Shown: positions 44,521 through 55,373 of the stretch, piece by piece | Numbering within the stretch: position 1 is the stretch's first letter | How the letters are laid out: every line of letters starts with the position of its first letter | Source of the DNA: Datisca glomerata | Taxonomy: Eukaryota; Streptophyta; Magnoliopsida; Cucurbitales; Datiscaceae | Assembly: GCA_003255025.1 (NCBI GenBank) | Contig: QANY01009002.1 | Span: 62,001 to 126,000, forward strand | DNA: 64,000 nt | Reading direction: 5' to 3' | Notes under the pieces: generated by a model | Seen by the model: the letters and a program-made list of their open reading frames with translations, nothing else | What the model was told of the DNA's origin: nothing | The model's database searches: none | Made by a program: the position numbers and the translations under genes

Positions 44521-46504
44521 TTATTTTTCAATTCAATTGAATTTACACTCATTCCATCTTGGAAGATGGTCATAAAGATTCATCCTTTAGCGCACATTGT
44601 TCTATTAGTTAGCTCAAAATGAAAATAATTTTTTCTTGAAATATCTCCCCTTAAGTAGGAAGTATCATTATGATGTATAACATAGTTTCTGCTTTGTTTT
44701 GAGTATAGCTTGGTTTTGTCATTTGTGGCTTTTTTGTTAGCAAATCCTTGGGGAAGCCATTTTATATCTGATCTTATGAGAATGTTGAAATTAAGCCATT
44801 TTATAAAATATTTTTGTTTTAAAATTTATCAGTTGAAAGAATATTTTAATTGATGCATTTCAGACGAGGTTAGGATCTGATTTTTGTGTCAGATCTTGTA
44901 GCTGATGAGATACACAATCTTTGTAAAGAGTTGAAACATTCTTGGTTTGACCTAATTGAAAGATGAATGTGCTTTGATGAAGAAAAACCAGAAAAGAACA
45001 ATAATTTAAATGGGATGCTTGTTAATGCAGTTTATGGTAGCTTTGAAATTAGTCTTATTTGTACTGGAGACCTTTAGAGGTTGTTGTGTTTAGACAAACA
45101 CGCTGGCTATTAATTCTACCTACAATTGCCTATATTGGTAGGGAGGTATGTGACCTCACCTATGCACTACCGAAAATGGTCTTATTTTTTCTTGTTTCGC
45201 TAATGTTCTATCTATAGAGCTTTTTTCTATCCCTTTATAATTTGATGACTTATTAGTATGGTTTCATTTAAATAGGGTATAAACCTTATGCAAAATAAGG
45301 TTGGACTTTGGCCATGCTTTCTTACTGTTGTTATGCTGTGTATTTTATTTTTTTTCTTTCTTAGACTTTATAGGATGCACGCATTGTAATTTTGCTACTG
45401 TTTTTCTTTGTTTGTGTGAGTTTCTTTTAGGCATTTTTTTAACTGTGTGATTGGAAACTGGAGAGGTGTTTTTGGAAGGTCTCTGATCTCATGTATTCTT
45501 CGTTTTATATAGATGTTGTTTTGTGGTTATTCTTTTTGGTTCTGTCCTTTGTTTGTAAATGTCTCTTTCTTTTCCTTTTCTCTTTGCTTGTAGGTGAAAG
45601 GATTAGTTTCAAGTGATAATGTACCTTTCCTTTCCTTGTCCTGCACCCCAATCAACCCTTGTCATGAATTCACCCTTTCAGAAGTATTGTTAAATCTGTC
45701 GAGGAAAAGCACAAAGTCAGAAGTAAAATACATAGGTTAGTAGCAAAAACTATTGATGCTGCTACTTTATGTTTTTCCCTATTCTAATAATTGTTGAAAC
45801 TTTAATGCTAAAGCCATTGAGAAAATCAAATACCACCCCACGAATCACTAAATGTTTGTAAATTATGATTTTATCTTCAAGAGCCAAGAGGGAAGCCTTT
45901 TTTTATTAAGGTACCTAGAGATTAACCAAAGTTGGCAATGAGAAAATTGGTAATTAGTGATTAATTATTCAAATGGTGGCATGTTGCTTGTGGTTTCATT
46001 TTAGTGGCATTGCTCTCAGCTATCAACAACATTTACATCTGTTAGCTATAAAACCTGCATAGTTTATGTTTTTGAGGTTTTCAAGGAGTCCCCACTCTAT
46101 TTTTCCTCGAGCAAATGTCTTTATGTTTGCACCTTATATTTGTAATTGACGCTAATATGGTATCAATCTATTGAACATAGTTATTTTGAAGCTTTTTCTT
46201 TTTGCAAAATTTGTTCTAAATAATGGTTCATTTATCTAGGTTTGAAACATGTTTGAAGATCTTTTAGTTGTTATGATTAAGATAAATCTTTCTCTATTGA
46301 TTTCTTGTAGCATTGATTTAAGGTGCTTTACTACTTTTGATCTTTGATATATGATTTTATCTGCATTTGTTTGTTCATCTCTCTCTCTCTCACACACACA
46401 GAAACATCTAATTAGTCATTTCTTAGTTGTTGATCATTTAGATTGTACTATTTGAAATAAGAGGATTGTTCCTTCATCTGAATGGATCATCAATGTTTTG
46501 GTAC
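44521..46504. other. CACTA interior, T-rich, no recognised gene
   Basis: T-rich sequence with the look of plant introns. A CT/CA microsatellite is at 46379-46400. 45595-45735 has balanced composition between a TTGTAG acceptor-like and a GTTAGT donor-like site and may be another captured exon, but no family was recognised. Confidence 0.35.
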
Positions 46505-46615
46505 AACACTTTGATCTTGTCCTGAAGTATCACCAAGATAATTACCTGCACCACCACCTCTTCACTAAGGAAAAGCACCAAGTGGACCTCCTAGAGTACC
46601 TCCACTTTCAGTACC
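46505..46615 (+). pseudogene. Possible captured proline-rich exon (formin FH1-like)
   Basis: One plus frame reads PAPPPLH, stop, GKAPSGPPRVPPLSVPRYE. Proline-rich, glycine-lysine punctuated stretches like this are typical of plant formin FH1 regions, but no FH2 sequence follows and there are two stops, so this is weak. Confidence 0.25.
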
Positions 46616-46889
46616 TAGATATGAATTTATACTAGATTTTATCTTTTTTGGATAAATTACTTTTGCTTACTTTATGTAAAAATCAATATGCAATTATCAT
46701 TTTGAGATGTAATTTCTAGTAGATAATTAGTATGTAACGATTTTGACTAATTAAATAAAATGATTTGTGATTTTTTTATTTCGTGCTGAAAAGTTATTTA
46801 TTTTTTACATTTGTACAATTGTAAATTGCAAGTATAAGTAATAAAAAAAGTTATAAAAAGTATTTAATAACATTAACAAAATAATAAGT

Positions 46890-47278
46890 AATGAAAAATG
46901 CTATGAAAGACTTACGATAACATTTATAAAACGCTATGAAAGACCTAGATAACATTAATAAAATGGTGTAATAGACCTACTACAACATTTATAAAACGCT
47001 AGGAATAGCTTCTTATAGCATTTTTAAAACGCTATAAAAGGCTTTTCATAGCGTTTTTAAAATGCTATGAAAAGTGTGATAGCGTTTAGCAAACGCTATA
47101 AAAAGTTTTTGATACCATTTTAAAAACGCTATCGTAGGCTTTTTTATAGCGTTTAAAAAACTTTATTATAGGTAGTGAACTTTTAATAACATCGGTATAT
47201 ATAGCGTTTCAGAAACGCTATCGAAACCCTATGATAGCATTTCTTGACCGCTATCGTAGCCTTTTTTAATTGTAGTGT
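46890..47278. repeat. Subterminal repeats and one end of a second CACTA-type element
   Basis: At least ten units of AAACGCTAT/ATAGCGTTT, many as palindromes (GATAGCGTTTAGCAAACGC at about 47079), lead to AATTGTAGTG at 47278; reversed this is CACTACAATTAAAAAAGG, a typical CACTA terminus. No matching left end was found. Confidence 0.6.
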
Positions 47279-48554
47279 GGTCATGGATGAAGATGCAAGC
47301 CTGGTCATTTTGATCACCAGTGAATTAAAGTAAAAGTCAAATAAAAAAAATGAAATTGATTTCATAGAAAGTACATGACATGGATGGATTTAACTACTTA
47401 TAAAAATAAACTTGATTAAATTTGGTTAGATTTCCCAAGTGAATTCATGAAATTGAGATGAAGCAGAGATTTTCTAACTAACGACCAAGATTATACGAGT
47501 TCACAGATGACTATGAACTAACATGTTTGTATGTAACCAACCACCCAAACTTATACACTGGGGTTGTTTGGAGTATTTGGATTTTGGACCAAAAAACTAT
47601 TGCTAAGTAGTTCAAGATTGTATTGTTGCGTCAAGCTGTAGATTTATACCAACACTACTAGGGCCATTTTTTAATTTGTATTGTTGAATGGATCCATTTG
47701 GAAGCAGCGGTTTTCATCTTCTAGTAATGAAGCCAAAAATGTTCAACCTCAAACTTATCAATTGTAAAAGAACTAACATATATCGATTGTAAAAGAACTC
47801 GACACAAAATAGAATTTCATGGTCAGGCAAAATTAAAGCTAGTAAATGAAACAATTAACATATATCAACCAAGACATTATTTTGTCATAGATGTAAGACA
47901 AATCAATTCCATTTCGAATAGACATGACAAAAATGAAACTATAGAGAGCAAGATTAGTAAATATAGCACGTCAAACCAGAACAATCAAACATTAACTGGA
48001 ACTTGAACTGTATTGTAATGATCATCAAAGAGAGACAATAACGATTTCAATGGCTTTCTTCAGCCCTCTGTTAAAAAAAACTGATTGTTACCTATCACAA
48101 CCTTCGTATAAGGAGGCTGAAACACTTAGAAGCTCTCGGCATCAAACATGCGGACAATTTCAGTTTCAAGAATATAAAACATTAAACCTTACAAGCTTTG
48201 TTCAATGCTCAGAATCAATAAATAAGAAGATCAATGCAAAATTGAATAACCCACCTACCGCTCGTGATGAAGCAGACAAATTCACAGACAAATTCAGAGA
48301 CTCATTCTTGAACGATCTCCTTAGTATCATTGGTTATTCAAGAACTTGTGGATTTCATTACAGATGTGTGAGCCTTAAAGCCAAACCGAAATTCAAAGAG
48401 AGAGAGAGAGAGGGGACATTTGAGGTGGGAGTCGCCAGGCAATCACTGTGAGGCTGTAAATATGAGGTTGGGATGAAGAAGAGGCTAGGGCACGGGTCTA
48501 TAGAAGGAATGAAATGGGAAGATTGCGTGAGTGAAAGTATAGTAAAAAATACAC
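47279..48554. other. CACTA interior, unidentified
   Basis: A 133-codon plus frame (48050-48451) ends in a GAGAGAGA-coded RERERE stretch and shows no domain; it is not accepted as a gene. Nothing else was recognised. Confidence 0.35.
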
Positions 48555-48803
48555 GGGTCTCATCATGTTTTGTGGGGACTCACTTACGACGGGGGTTAGA
48601 GGAATCCGTTGTTCTTAATAAGTATAAGAATGACGAGGCTTCTACACCCCGACGTGTTGGTTTGTCTTATACCTTCTAAGACGACGGGGTGTGTACCCAC
48701 CGCCGTAAGGGCAAATTTTACACAAACTAAAATGACGGGGCATCTACACCCCGTCGTGTCCACTTTTTCACACGCATCGTGAAAGAGTAGTTTTGTGGTA
48801 GTG
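48555..48803. repeat. CACTA right terminal inverted repeat and subterminal palindromes
   Basis: Units such as GACGGGGCATCTACACCCCGTC (48733-48754) and GACGACGGGGTGTGTACCCACCG lie before the terminus GTTTTGTGGTAGTG, which ends at 48803. LINE sequence starts at 48804. Confidence 0.75.
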
Positions 48804-51800
48804 AGAGCAGCTACATGAGGTATTACATTTTACCAATAAAGCAGTACCCCCTGCACAAAATACAAAAGCAATATTCACACTAGGATTATATGCATGCACA
48901 CAATCCTTCGTCGATAATATGTTTCGATAAGCTATCCAAGTAACAAATCCACATTTCAGAATATTGCTCATAAACCATGCTAACTTGGTCCAACACTGCA
49001 CTATCTTTTCAGTATACCAAGCTTTATATGTATTACTGATAGAAAAAAATGCCATTAGGAGGTAGGTTCTATAACCACGAATCACTTGAAGAAAGAGGTA
49101 AACCAACTGTATCAAAACCCCAATTAACAAAACAGGCAGCAACCGAAGGATTAGGCCAATGCCATCTTCCATCACTAATTCATATAGAGAGGGGAGCAAT
49201 AGATGAGAGACACGAACTAGCATAATGTTATTCCCACCTTTCAAAAAAAGAATATCATCTGGATGCCATGGATCATGGAAGAAAGAACAATACAACCATT
49301 ACCCATTTTTAAGCCACATAAATTCTTACACTTGTGTCTCAGCTTGAGAAGCTTCCTCCAAGTCCATGATGGGTCAGCAAGCTTCCTTACCGTGAAGATG
49401 GAAGTACCTCTCAACAAATTATTATAACACCAAGCTATCCAACGGGATTCCTTATCTTTAGAAACTATCCTAAAAAAATGTTTGAAAACAATTGCATGAT
49501 TCCAAATAATAGGATCCCTAATTCCCAAACCTCCTTGGGAAACAAGAGAGAAAACATCAGACCAAGCCCCCTTCACCCCCTTGTGAGAATCAATCTTACC
49601 ATGCCATAGAAAGTTTCTGAAAGCATAAGAGATATTCTTCATAAATCATTTGGGAAGGATCATAAAACATGTCCAATACCTCTGAATAGCCAGTGAGATG
49701 GACTTAATCAATTGTAACTTGCATGCATAAGTTAAATGCTTATTTTTCCAACATTTAGCATGGTTAATGATTATGTGCACAAGAACATCACAATCCATTT
49801 TGTTGAGCTTGGTAGAGATAAGAGGAATACCAAGATACCTCACAGGGAGGGAATCATTAGAGAAACCCACAGCCAACAAAATGTTTTCCTGAACATCAAC
49901 ACTAACTCCAGAGAAGAAAATATGACTCTAGCTATCATTAGGTTTCAGACCAGACATAAGACTAATTAACTCTAAATCAAATTTAATAGGATTAACAGAA
50001 GCCAGATTACCTTTACTAAAAATCAACAGATCATCTACAAAACATAAGTTAATTAACTTGTCTTTGTTGCACCTCTAATGATATTGAAAACCAGGAAGAG
50101 AAGCACAATGATACAAAATACTAGTCAAGACTTCCATAACTAGCACAAACAAATAAGGAGACAACAGATCACCTTGTCTCAAACTTCTACCCCATTTGAA
50201 GAAACTGTGTAATCCACCAATAATATTAATAGAGAAAGAAAGAGAGGTCACATTTTCATAATCCAATCAATAAACTTGATGGGTAAGTTAAGACCCTGGA
50301 GAACTTTCCCTAGAAAAATACCAAATGACATTATCATAAGCTTTCAGCAAGTCAACTTTGAGAGTATATCTAGGGGTAAAATTACCCCTATGATAACCTC
50401 TAAGCAATTCTTGAGAAAGTAAGATGTTATCAGCAATGGATCTAGCAGGGACAAAAGCAGTTTGATTCAGACTGATAATACCCGGGAGAACATTTTCAGC
50501 CTATTAGCATCATCTTGGTATAACACTTATAAATGAGATTACAACAAACAATAGGCCTAAATTCTGTGATCCTAAAAGGATTAGCAACCTTAGGGATCAA
50601 AGAAATAGAAGTAGCATTAAACAGTTTAAGCAACTTACCATGTTCAAAAAATTCCAAAACTACATCAGAAACATCCTTACCAATGATATGCTAACATTTC
50701 TTGAAGAAACTAGTAGAAAACCCATCTGGTCCAGGCGTCTTCCTCTCATTAAAGGAAAAGAAAGTTCTCTGAACCTCCTCAGCAGTAAAATCCTGAACAA
50801 GAGCCATGCCATCAGCTGTATCAACCTTTAAAGGTAGGAATCTATCAATAATGTCCCAATTAATCTCTAGGATAGACATCTGAGCTCCAAGCAAACCTCA
50901 TAGAAGAGAACAATATGCTTCTCAATCTCCCCAGGGTCTGTGATAGAGTTTCCCAAGTCATCAGTAAGTTGTAAGATCTGAGCTCTCCTTCTATGTGACT
51001 TCACTACATTATAAAAGAACACAATATTATCATCACCTAAGTTTAGCCGAGGCACTCTTGATTTCTGCGAGAAAAAACTCTCTTCAGCCAACTTCCATTT
51101 AACCAGATCCTTACTAGCAGCCTTAGCTTCCCTCTGAGCAACAAGATTAGTAGGATTAAACTGCATATCTGAAATGCACAATTAAGAGCCATCCTTGCAT
51201 TTCTAACCTGGATAGACAGATTACTACAATTTTGTGTATTGAAACTCTTCAAAGAAAGTTTCACAACATTAAGCTTACGAGACAGATTAAACATTGCAGA
51301 CCCTTGAACCTCAAAGTTCCAAGCTTGAGTCACTACCTCAAAGAAACCCTCAATATCAACCCAAAAGCTAAAAAACTTAAAAGGAGTCTCTTTTTTTTTC
51401 TGGAATGATAAGAAGAAATTTAACTACTGCATGGTTATGATCTGAAAAACTAAGATCTCCAAAGAAACCCACAAATCTGTCAAATTTATCCCACTAGCAA
51501 CTATTCACCAAACCCCTATCAATCTTGTTCATAATAGTACCATGTCAGGTTGATAATTCCAACAAGTATAAAAAGCACCCGAGAAGGTCAGATCATTAAC
51601 TTCAAATTTATTAATGCAGGAAGTAAACTCTCTCATACCCTGATCCCAATAAGAAGATCCACCCACATGTTCATCCGAATGTAGCTTCTCATTGAAATCC
51701 TCCATGATAATCTAATGGTCATTACAAACAGAAACATGAATGTTAATCAAATCCTGCCAAATTAAACTCCTCTAGCATTGTTGGCAACATACACAATAGT

Positions 51801-52107
51801 CAAATAAAAGCTAGTGCTAGTACCAGTCTGAACAACTTCACAGTGAATGAGTTTACTAGTACAAACCTTAGAAGATATATGAAACATCAAAGGATCATAA
51901 GCTATCCAAATTCTTCCCTAAAGGTCCATATTGTAATTATTAATCAAATTCCAAGAATTGAAAACATGATTAATAATACCATCATAAAGCTTATGCTTCA
52001 TTCTAGTCTCCAAATAGCACACAAACTCATATTATAAATTCTACAACACTTACAAAAATCTGAATGTTTAAGAGAATTATTAAAACCACTAACATTCTAA
52101 GAAGCTA
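48804..52107 (-). pseudogene. LINE ORF2: endonuclease, reverse transcriptase, zf-RVT
   Basis: The frame begins near 52107 with SWNVSGFNNSLKH, the start of the endonuclease domain of plant L1 ORF2. RT follows: AEEVQRTFFSFNERKTPGPD (50785-50726), GRSLRQGDLLSPYLFVL (50190-50140), and FVDD in place of YADD (about 50040-50029). Then LPVRYLGIPLI (49849-49817) and the WIAWCYNN/LNP-type region. The zf-RVT part (WIAYRNILSTKD at about 48942-48907) runs into the CACTA end at 48803. Several frameshifts and stops split it into pieces. The protein would nick DNA and prime reverse transcription there. Confidence 0.8.
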
Positions 52108-52119
52108 TGTTCGTTCAGG

Positions 52120-53476
52120 TTAAGTTGGTGAAGCATTCACCATCTTATCACCTTGAGCTTTTTGTCTAGCTGCTAACTGTCTCTTTCTTTGTCTTTGTCT
52201 AGCACTCAAGGTAGGACTAGAAGATAACATGACATCTCCACATACAGGTTGACCCACATCATAAACCGGTTGAGTAGCATTACAAACAGATTGGACAACA
52301 TCATAATCAGGTTGAACATCATCACACCTAGGCTGAACAACATCACACAAAGCTTGTTCAACTTCTTGAAGATGTTATTGAGCTTCATCACCGATTGCAT
52401 TATCAATCCATTCAAGAGTAACCTTATCCAAAGATTCAGGGAGTCTAGAAATGGAAGATTCAGGAACATCCCTGATTTCGGGCTCTTTTATCTCCTTACC
52501 CTTCCTACTAACCTTAACCCACTCTTATATTTTTAGGAATCACAGGTTTAGTCATCATGGGTTTCTTCACATCTAGGCAATCATGTTCAAAGATCATACA
52601 TTTTGAGCATTTCTTTGGAATACCTAGATATTCAACATCCACTATGGTATCTTCTGAACCATAATCTGCCAGATCAAGCTCAATAAACCTAGGTAATTCA
52701 GTAGCCAAATCAATTTCAATATAAACATTCGTGAAGGACAACTTTGAGCAACCCGCAGTAATAGCATTTGCACAAAGAGTATTTCCTAGTATACTACTAA
52801 TACTTTTTATACCTCTATGAGTCCACAAGAAATTCAGGATGTTCCACAATTTCACCCAAATAGGAATAAGATAAATCCTCCTTTGTGAGCTTAATATCCA
52901 GTTTCCACTCTTTAAGAAGAAGAGGGAGTCCAAACAAATGCTATGGACCACCTTAGATAATACTTTCTTTGTCCTCTTGGGTATTGAATTTGAAAAGGAA
53001 AACCCATTATCATCCTCAGAGATATTCTTCAAGCTCCTGTTTCCCCAAAGATGAAACACAACATCTTGCACCTTACTGAATGCAGGTTTTCTTCCAAGGA
53101 AATAACCAACAACTATGTTCTTCCAAAACTGAAGACCTTTCTTGACCACTACTTCTTCCAGCTTAAATTTGTCATTCTTATCCTTAGAAAGTTTCTCACA
53201 TTAAGTAATAAATAAGACATTATCCCTACGAACCCTTCTCGACCAACTCTTCTTATTTTTTAGTCCAACTCCAACATCTTTTTCAGGGACTTTAATGGCC
53301 TCTGAATTCTGAGCAGGTACGTCTTTGTCATGCATGGTCTTGACAAAATTTCCCACTGCATTTTTCATGCTTTCATTAATCTCCCAAAGTCTTAGAGTTT
53401 TGTGTTGGAGAGGGCAAAGATAGTATAAACACGTGACGAAATCTTTATTTGAGTGAATCATTATTTGAGTAAACAT
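52120..53476 (-). pseudogene. LINE ORF1 (DUF4283/zinc-knuckle type)
   Basis: The main open frame 53149-52514 has GRKPAFSKVQDVVFHLWG, VWVKLWNI-type IPIWVKLWNI and VEYLGIPKKCSKCMIFEHDC, a CX2CX4HX4C-like knuckle in which one spacer residue is changed, as in plant L1 ORF1 proteins. Upstream 53476-53201 encodes the N-terminal part. The tail is Asp/Val/Gln-repetitive (52350-52230) and ends KMVNASPT at 52120, just before ORF2. It would bind LINE RNA. Confidence 0.7.
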
Positions 53477-53700
53477 GTGAGGGAGTGTGGTAAGGTCCTT
53501 GCATTTTTTGTTTCTAACTCTATTTTGCAGAAAAGATGTCTCACAATAATGCTGAAGGAGCTCTAGGAATGACTGATTCGAAGTTGTTTATGGAGGCTAT
53601 AGTGAAAGAGATTAGGCGTATGATGCGGATGGAATTGGAGTGAGTGGAGAATGTATGTAGGGAGAAGCCACAAATGGCTCATAATGTGCCAAGTCTTAAT
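53431..53700 (+). pseudogene. Ty3/gypsy leader and gag start, plus copy
   Basis: AACATGTGAGGGAGTGTGG, AAGGTCCTT and TCTATTTTGCAG lead to ATGTCTCACAATAATG (about 53538): MSHNNAEGALGMTDSKLF, then a stop after EIRRMMRMELE. It is like the minus copy at 54237 (MSNNNDSGGMTEGG...). It ends at about 53700, where the minus copy ends too. Confidence 0.5.
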
Positions 53701-53701
53701 T

Positions 53702-54330
53702 AACCTTTCACCATTCATTCTTTGATTCAACCCTAATTGATCCCAGTAAACAATAGCATAATCTATGAATTCAATGGCTACCAGTTTCAGATTCTTCAAC
53801 TCAGAGTAGTTATGGCACTCAAACATCAATTTCATTCTCTTCTGGATCATTCTTTCCTTGAAATGATGAAATCTTCATCTTAATGCTATCAAAATTGTTC
53901 TCCACCCTCTCACCAAACCTATCTTCTCTATTCTCATGTCGGAATCATCTATTTCCAACCCCATGTCCTAACCTGCCCATGTGAGAAAATTGGTCATCTT
54001 CATCAAAGTCTTCCCCAAATTCTTCCTCATACTTGACCCTAGGTGATCGTCTCTCTCTCTCTCTGATGCCCCATAGGAGCTCTAGGTTGCTATACATGTG
54101 ATTCTACCCGGTCAATTCCCTCATGCACTCGTTCCATCCCCTTTCCTAACATTCTCTTCAATTCACCCATTAACGCCTCCATTTGTAACTTCAACATACC
54201 TCCTTCCGTCATTCCTCCACTATCATTGTTGTTTGACATACTTGAAAGAGAATAAGATTAGTAGAAAAAAATTAAGGACCTCACAATCTCCCCCTCACGT
54301 GTTTACACTCAAAGTTTGAGGTTCATTCAA
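53702..54330 (-). pseudogene. Ty3/gypsy gag fragment, minus copy
   Basis: It starts at about 54237 (MSNNNDSGGMTEGGML) after a leader with AACACGTGAGGG and GAGGTCCTT. RKMKLMFECHNYSELKNLK-like and EFIDYAIVYWDQL (53790-53740) are typical of plant Ty3/gypsy Gag. Then it stops at the junction with the plus copy. No protease or RT follows, so only the first ~180 residues are present, with stops. Confidence 0.7.
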
Positions 54331-54904
54331 TTTTCTTTCCGCTCGTGTTTTCGTTCAACGTTTTGTTGGCTTTTACCCTCTTACGATCTCACACACACTC
54401 TTGCATTTTACCACTCTTAGTTTTCCTCTTTTTATTTTTTATCAAACTAATAAACGAATCTGAAATTTTCAAACAATAGTCAAAAGACCTAAATAAATCA
54501 AACATTATGAGAAAATAAGAAAAGGAAATGACTAAGGGATAAATTAGAGATAAGGAAACAAAATGAGATCAACTTCAACTATACTATTTTTCTTCTTCTT
54601 CAACATAGAACTCTAAGAATTTACTTTTCAATCAAACACAAAATAGTAGAAGTTAACTTAAAACTTTTAAACTTGACTGTTCCTATATTTTGAAATAACT
54701 TCAACAATAGAATTAAGTTCTCTAATAACTGAACAAATTGATTAACTAATATTTTAATTGAATCTACATATATCACCTTAACTAGCATCTCAAACTTATA
54801 AGGTATGGTATAATTATTTAATAACTTTTTAAGATTATGATCATTTTTAATTTTTTGGAGCATTCTTAATTTTTTTTGGAGGTTCTTAATTTCTTGAAAA
54901 GATG
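54331..54904. other. Spacer, perhaps gypsy leader/LTR remnant
   Basis: No gene recognised. The sequence next to the gag leader (AACAAAACGTTGAACGAAAAC on the minus strand) may be an LTR end, but no partner was found. Confidence 0.35.
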
Positions 54905-55135
54905 GTGCTTTATAAACCACGAGCGTATGGCACAAATGATCATTATAGGCTTGGGGATTTGCTCCTAAGGTCACGAGTTTGAACTAGGGATCAAGTTATC
55001 TCATGGCCATCGACCTGAGGATTTATCATTTGATTTACCCTGATGCACTTGCAGAAAACTTATAGCAGAGGGCTTGTATACCATATAATTAGACGGAGAA
55101 CTATACTTTGAAGGCCTAGTGCCAATAAAAAATGG
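54905..55135 (+). mobile_element. tRNA-derived SINE candidate
   Basis: GAGCGTATGGCACAAATGATC (A-box-like) and, ~45 bp on, GGTCACGAGTTTGAACTA (B-box-like: GGTTCGAATCC type) give the spacing of an RNA polymerase III promoter. About 140 bp follow, ending in GCCAATAAAAAATGG. No target duplication was confirmed. Confidence 0.4.
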
Positions 55136-55373
55136 TTTTATACACATCTATCAACTATTTAGAAAGTTACAAAATTAGACAACTAGTTTCATAATCATAA
55201 AAAATAGTCAAATTTATGGGTCCACTAATCAAAACTGCATATCTCCCTATTATACCCATTTATATTTAACAATTTAAAAAAAAAATAGAAACTCCCATAA
55301 AGCATAAATGCTATAATTTTTTTTGAAAATTTTCCTAAAATATCTCTCTCTCTCTCTTTTATTATATATATAG

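Larger units (their letters stand above)
36966..48803. mobile_element. CACTA-like element carrying host gene fragments (Pack-CACTA candidate)
   Basis: The right end reads (minus strand) CACTACCACAAAACTACTC with subterminal palindromes built on ACGACGGGG...CCCCGTCGT (48560-48770). The left end reads (T)ACTACAAATACTATTTTT with GACGGG/CCCGTC palindromes (36990-37200). Both ends interrupt LINE sequence. No transposase was recognised. Between them lie a later copia insertion (37303 to ~42740), E2-lipoyl exons on the minus strand, ARF exons on the plus strand and unidentified segments. The left TIR is imperfect and a 3-bp target duplication could not be confirmed, so pairing of the two ends is an inference. 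Confidence 0.6.
36655..53430 (-). mobile_element. L1-type LINE, minus strand, split by a CACTA-like insertion
   Basis: The LINE 5' part (ORF1 then ORF2 with endonuclease, RT and zf-RVT domains) lies at 53430-48804. At 48803 a CACTA terminal inverted repeat begins in mid-domain. The missing 3' end is found beyond the other CACTA end: 36965-36655 on the minus strand contains a frame with GLFAAMVAAAWQF (where plant LINEs have A-A-x-V-Y-x-I-W), then a short 3' UTR and a run TTTTTTTACAAAAAAAAG, i.e. the poly-A tail. The two parts add up to about 5 kb, a typical plant LINE length. The assignment of the 36655-36965 piece rests on that frame and the tail. Confidence 0.7.

Noticed and set aside
45168..45190. 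CACTACCGAAAATGG as the left end of the outer CACTA
   Set aside because: It starts with CACTACC, but no subterminal palindromes follow and the LINE is not interrupted here; 36966 fits better.
44521..46500. Continuation of the ARF gene (dimerisation or AUX_RESP region)
   Set aside because: The expected sequences after the B3 exons were looked for in all plus frames and not found.
48050..48451. 133-codon plus-strand ORF inside the CACTA
   Set aside because: No recognisable domain, low-complexity RERERE end from a GA microsatellite, and no conserved partner; probably a chance frame.
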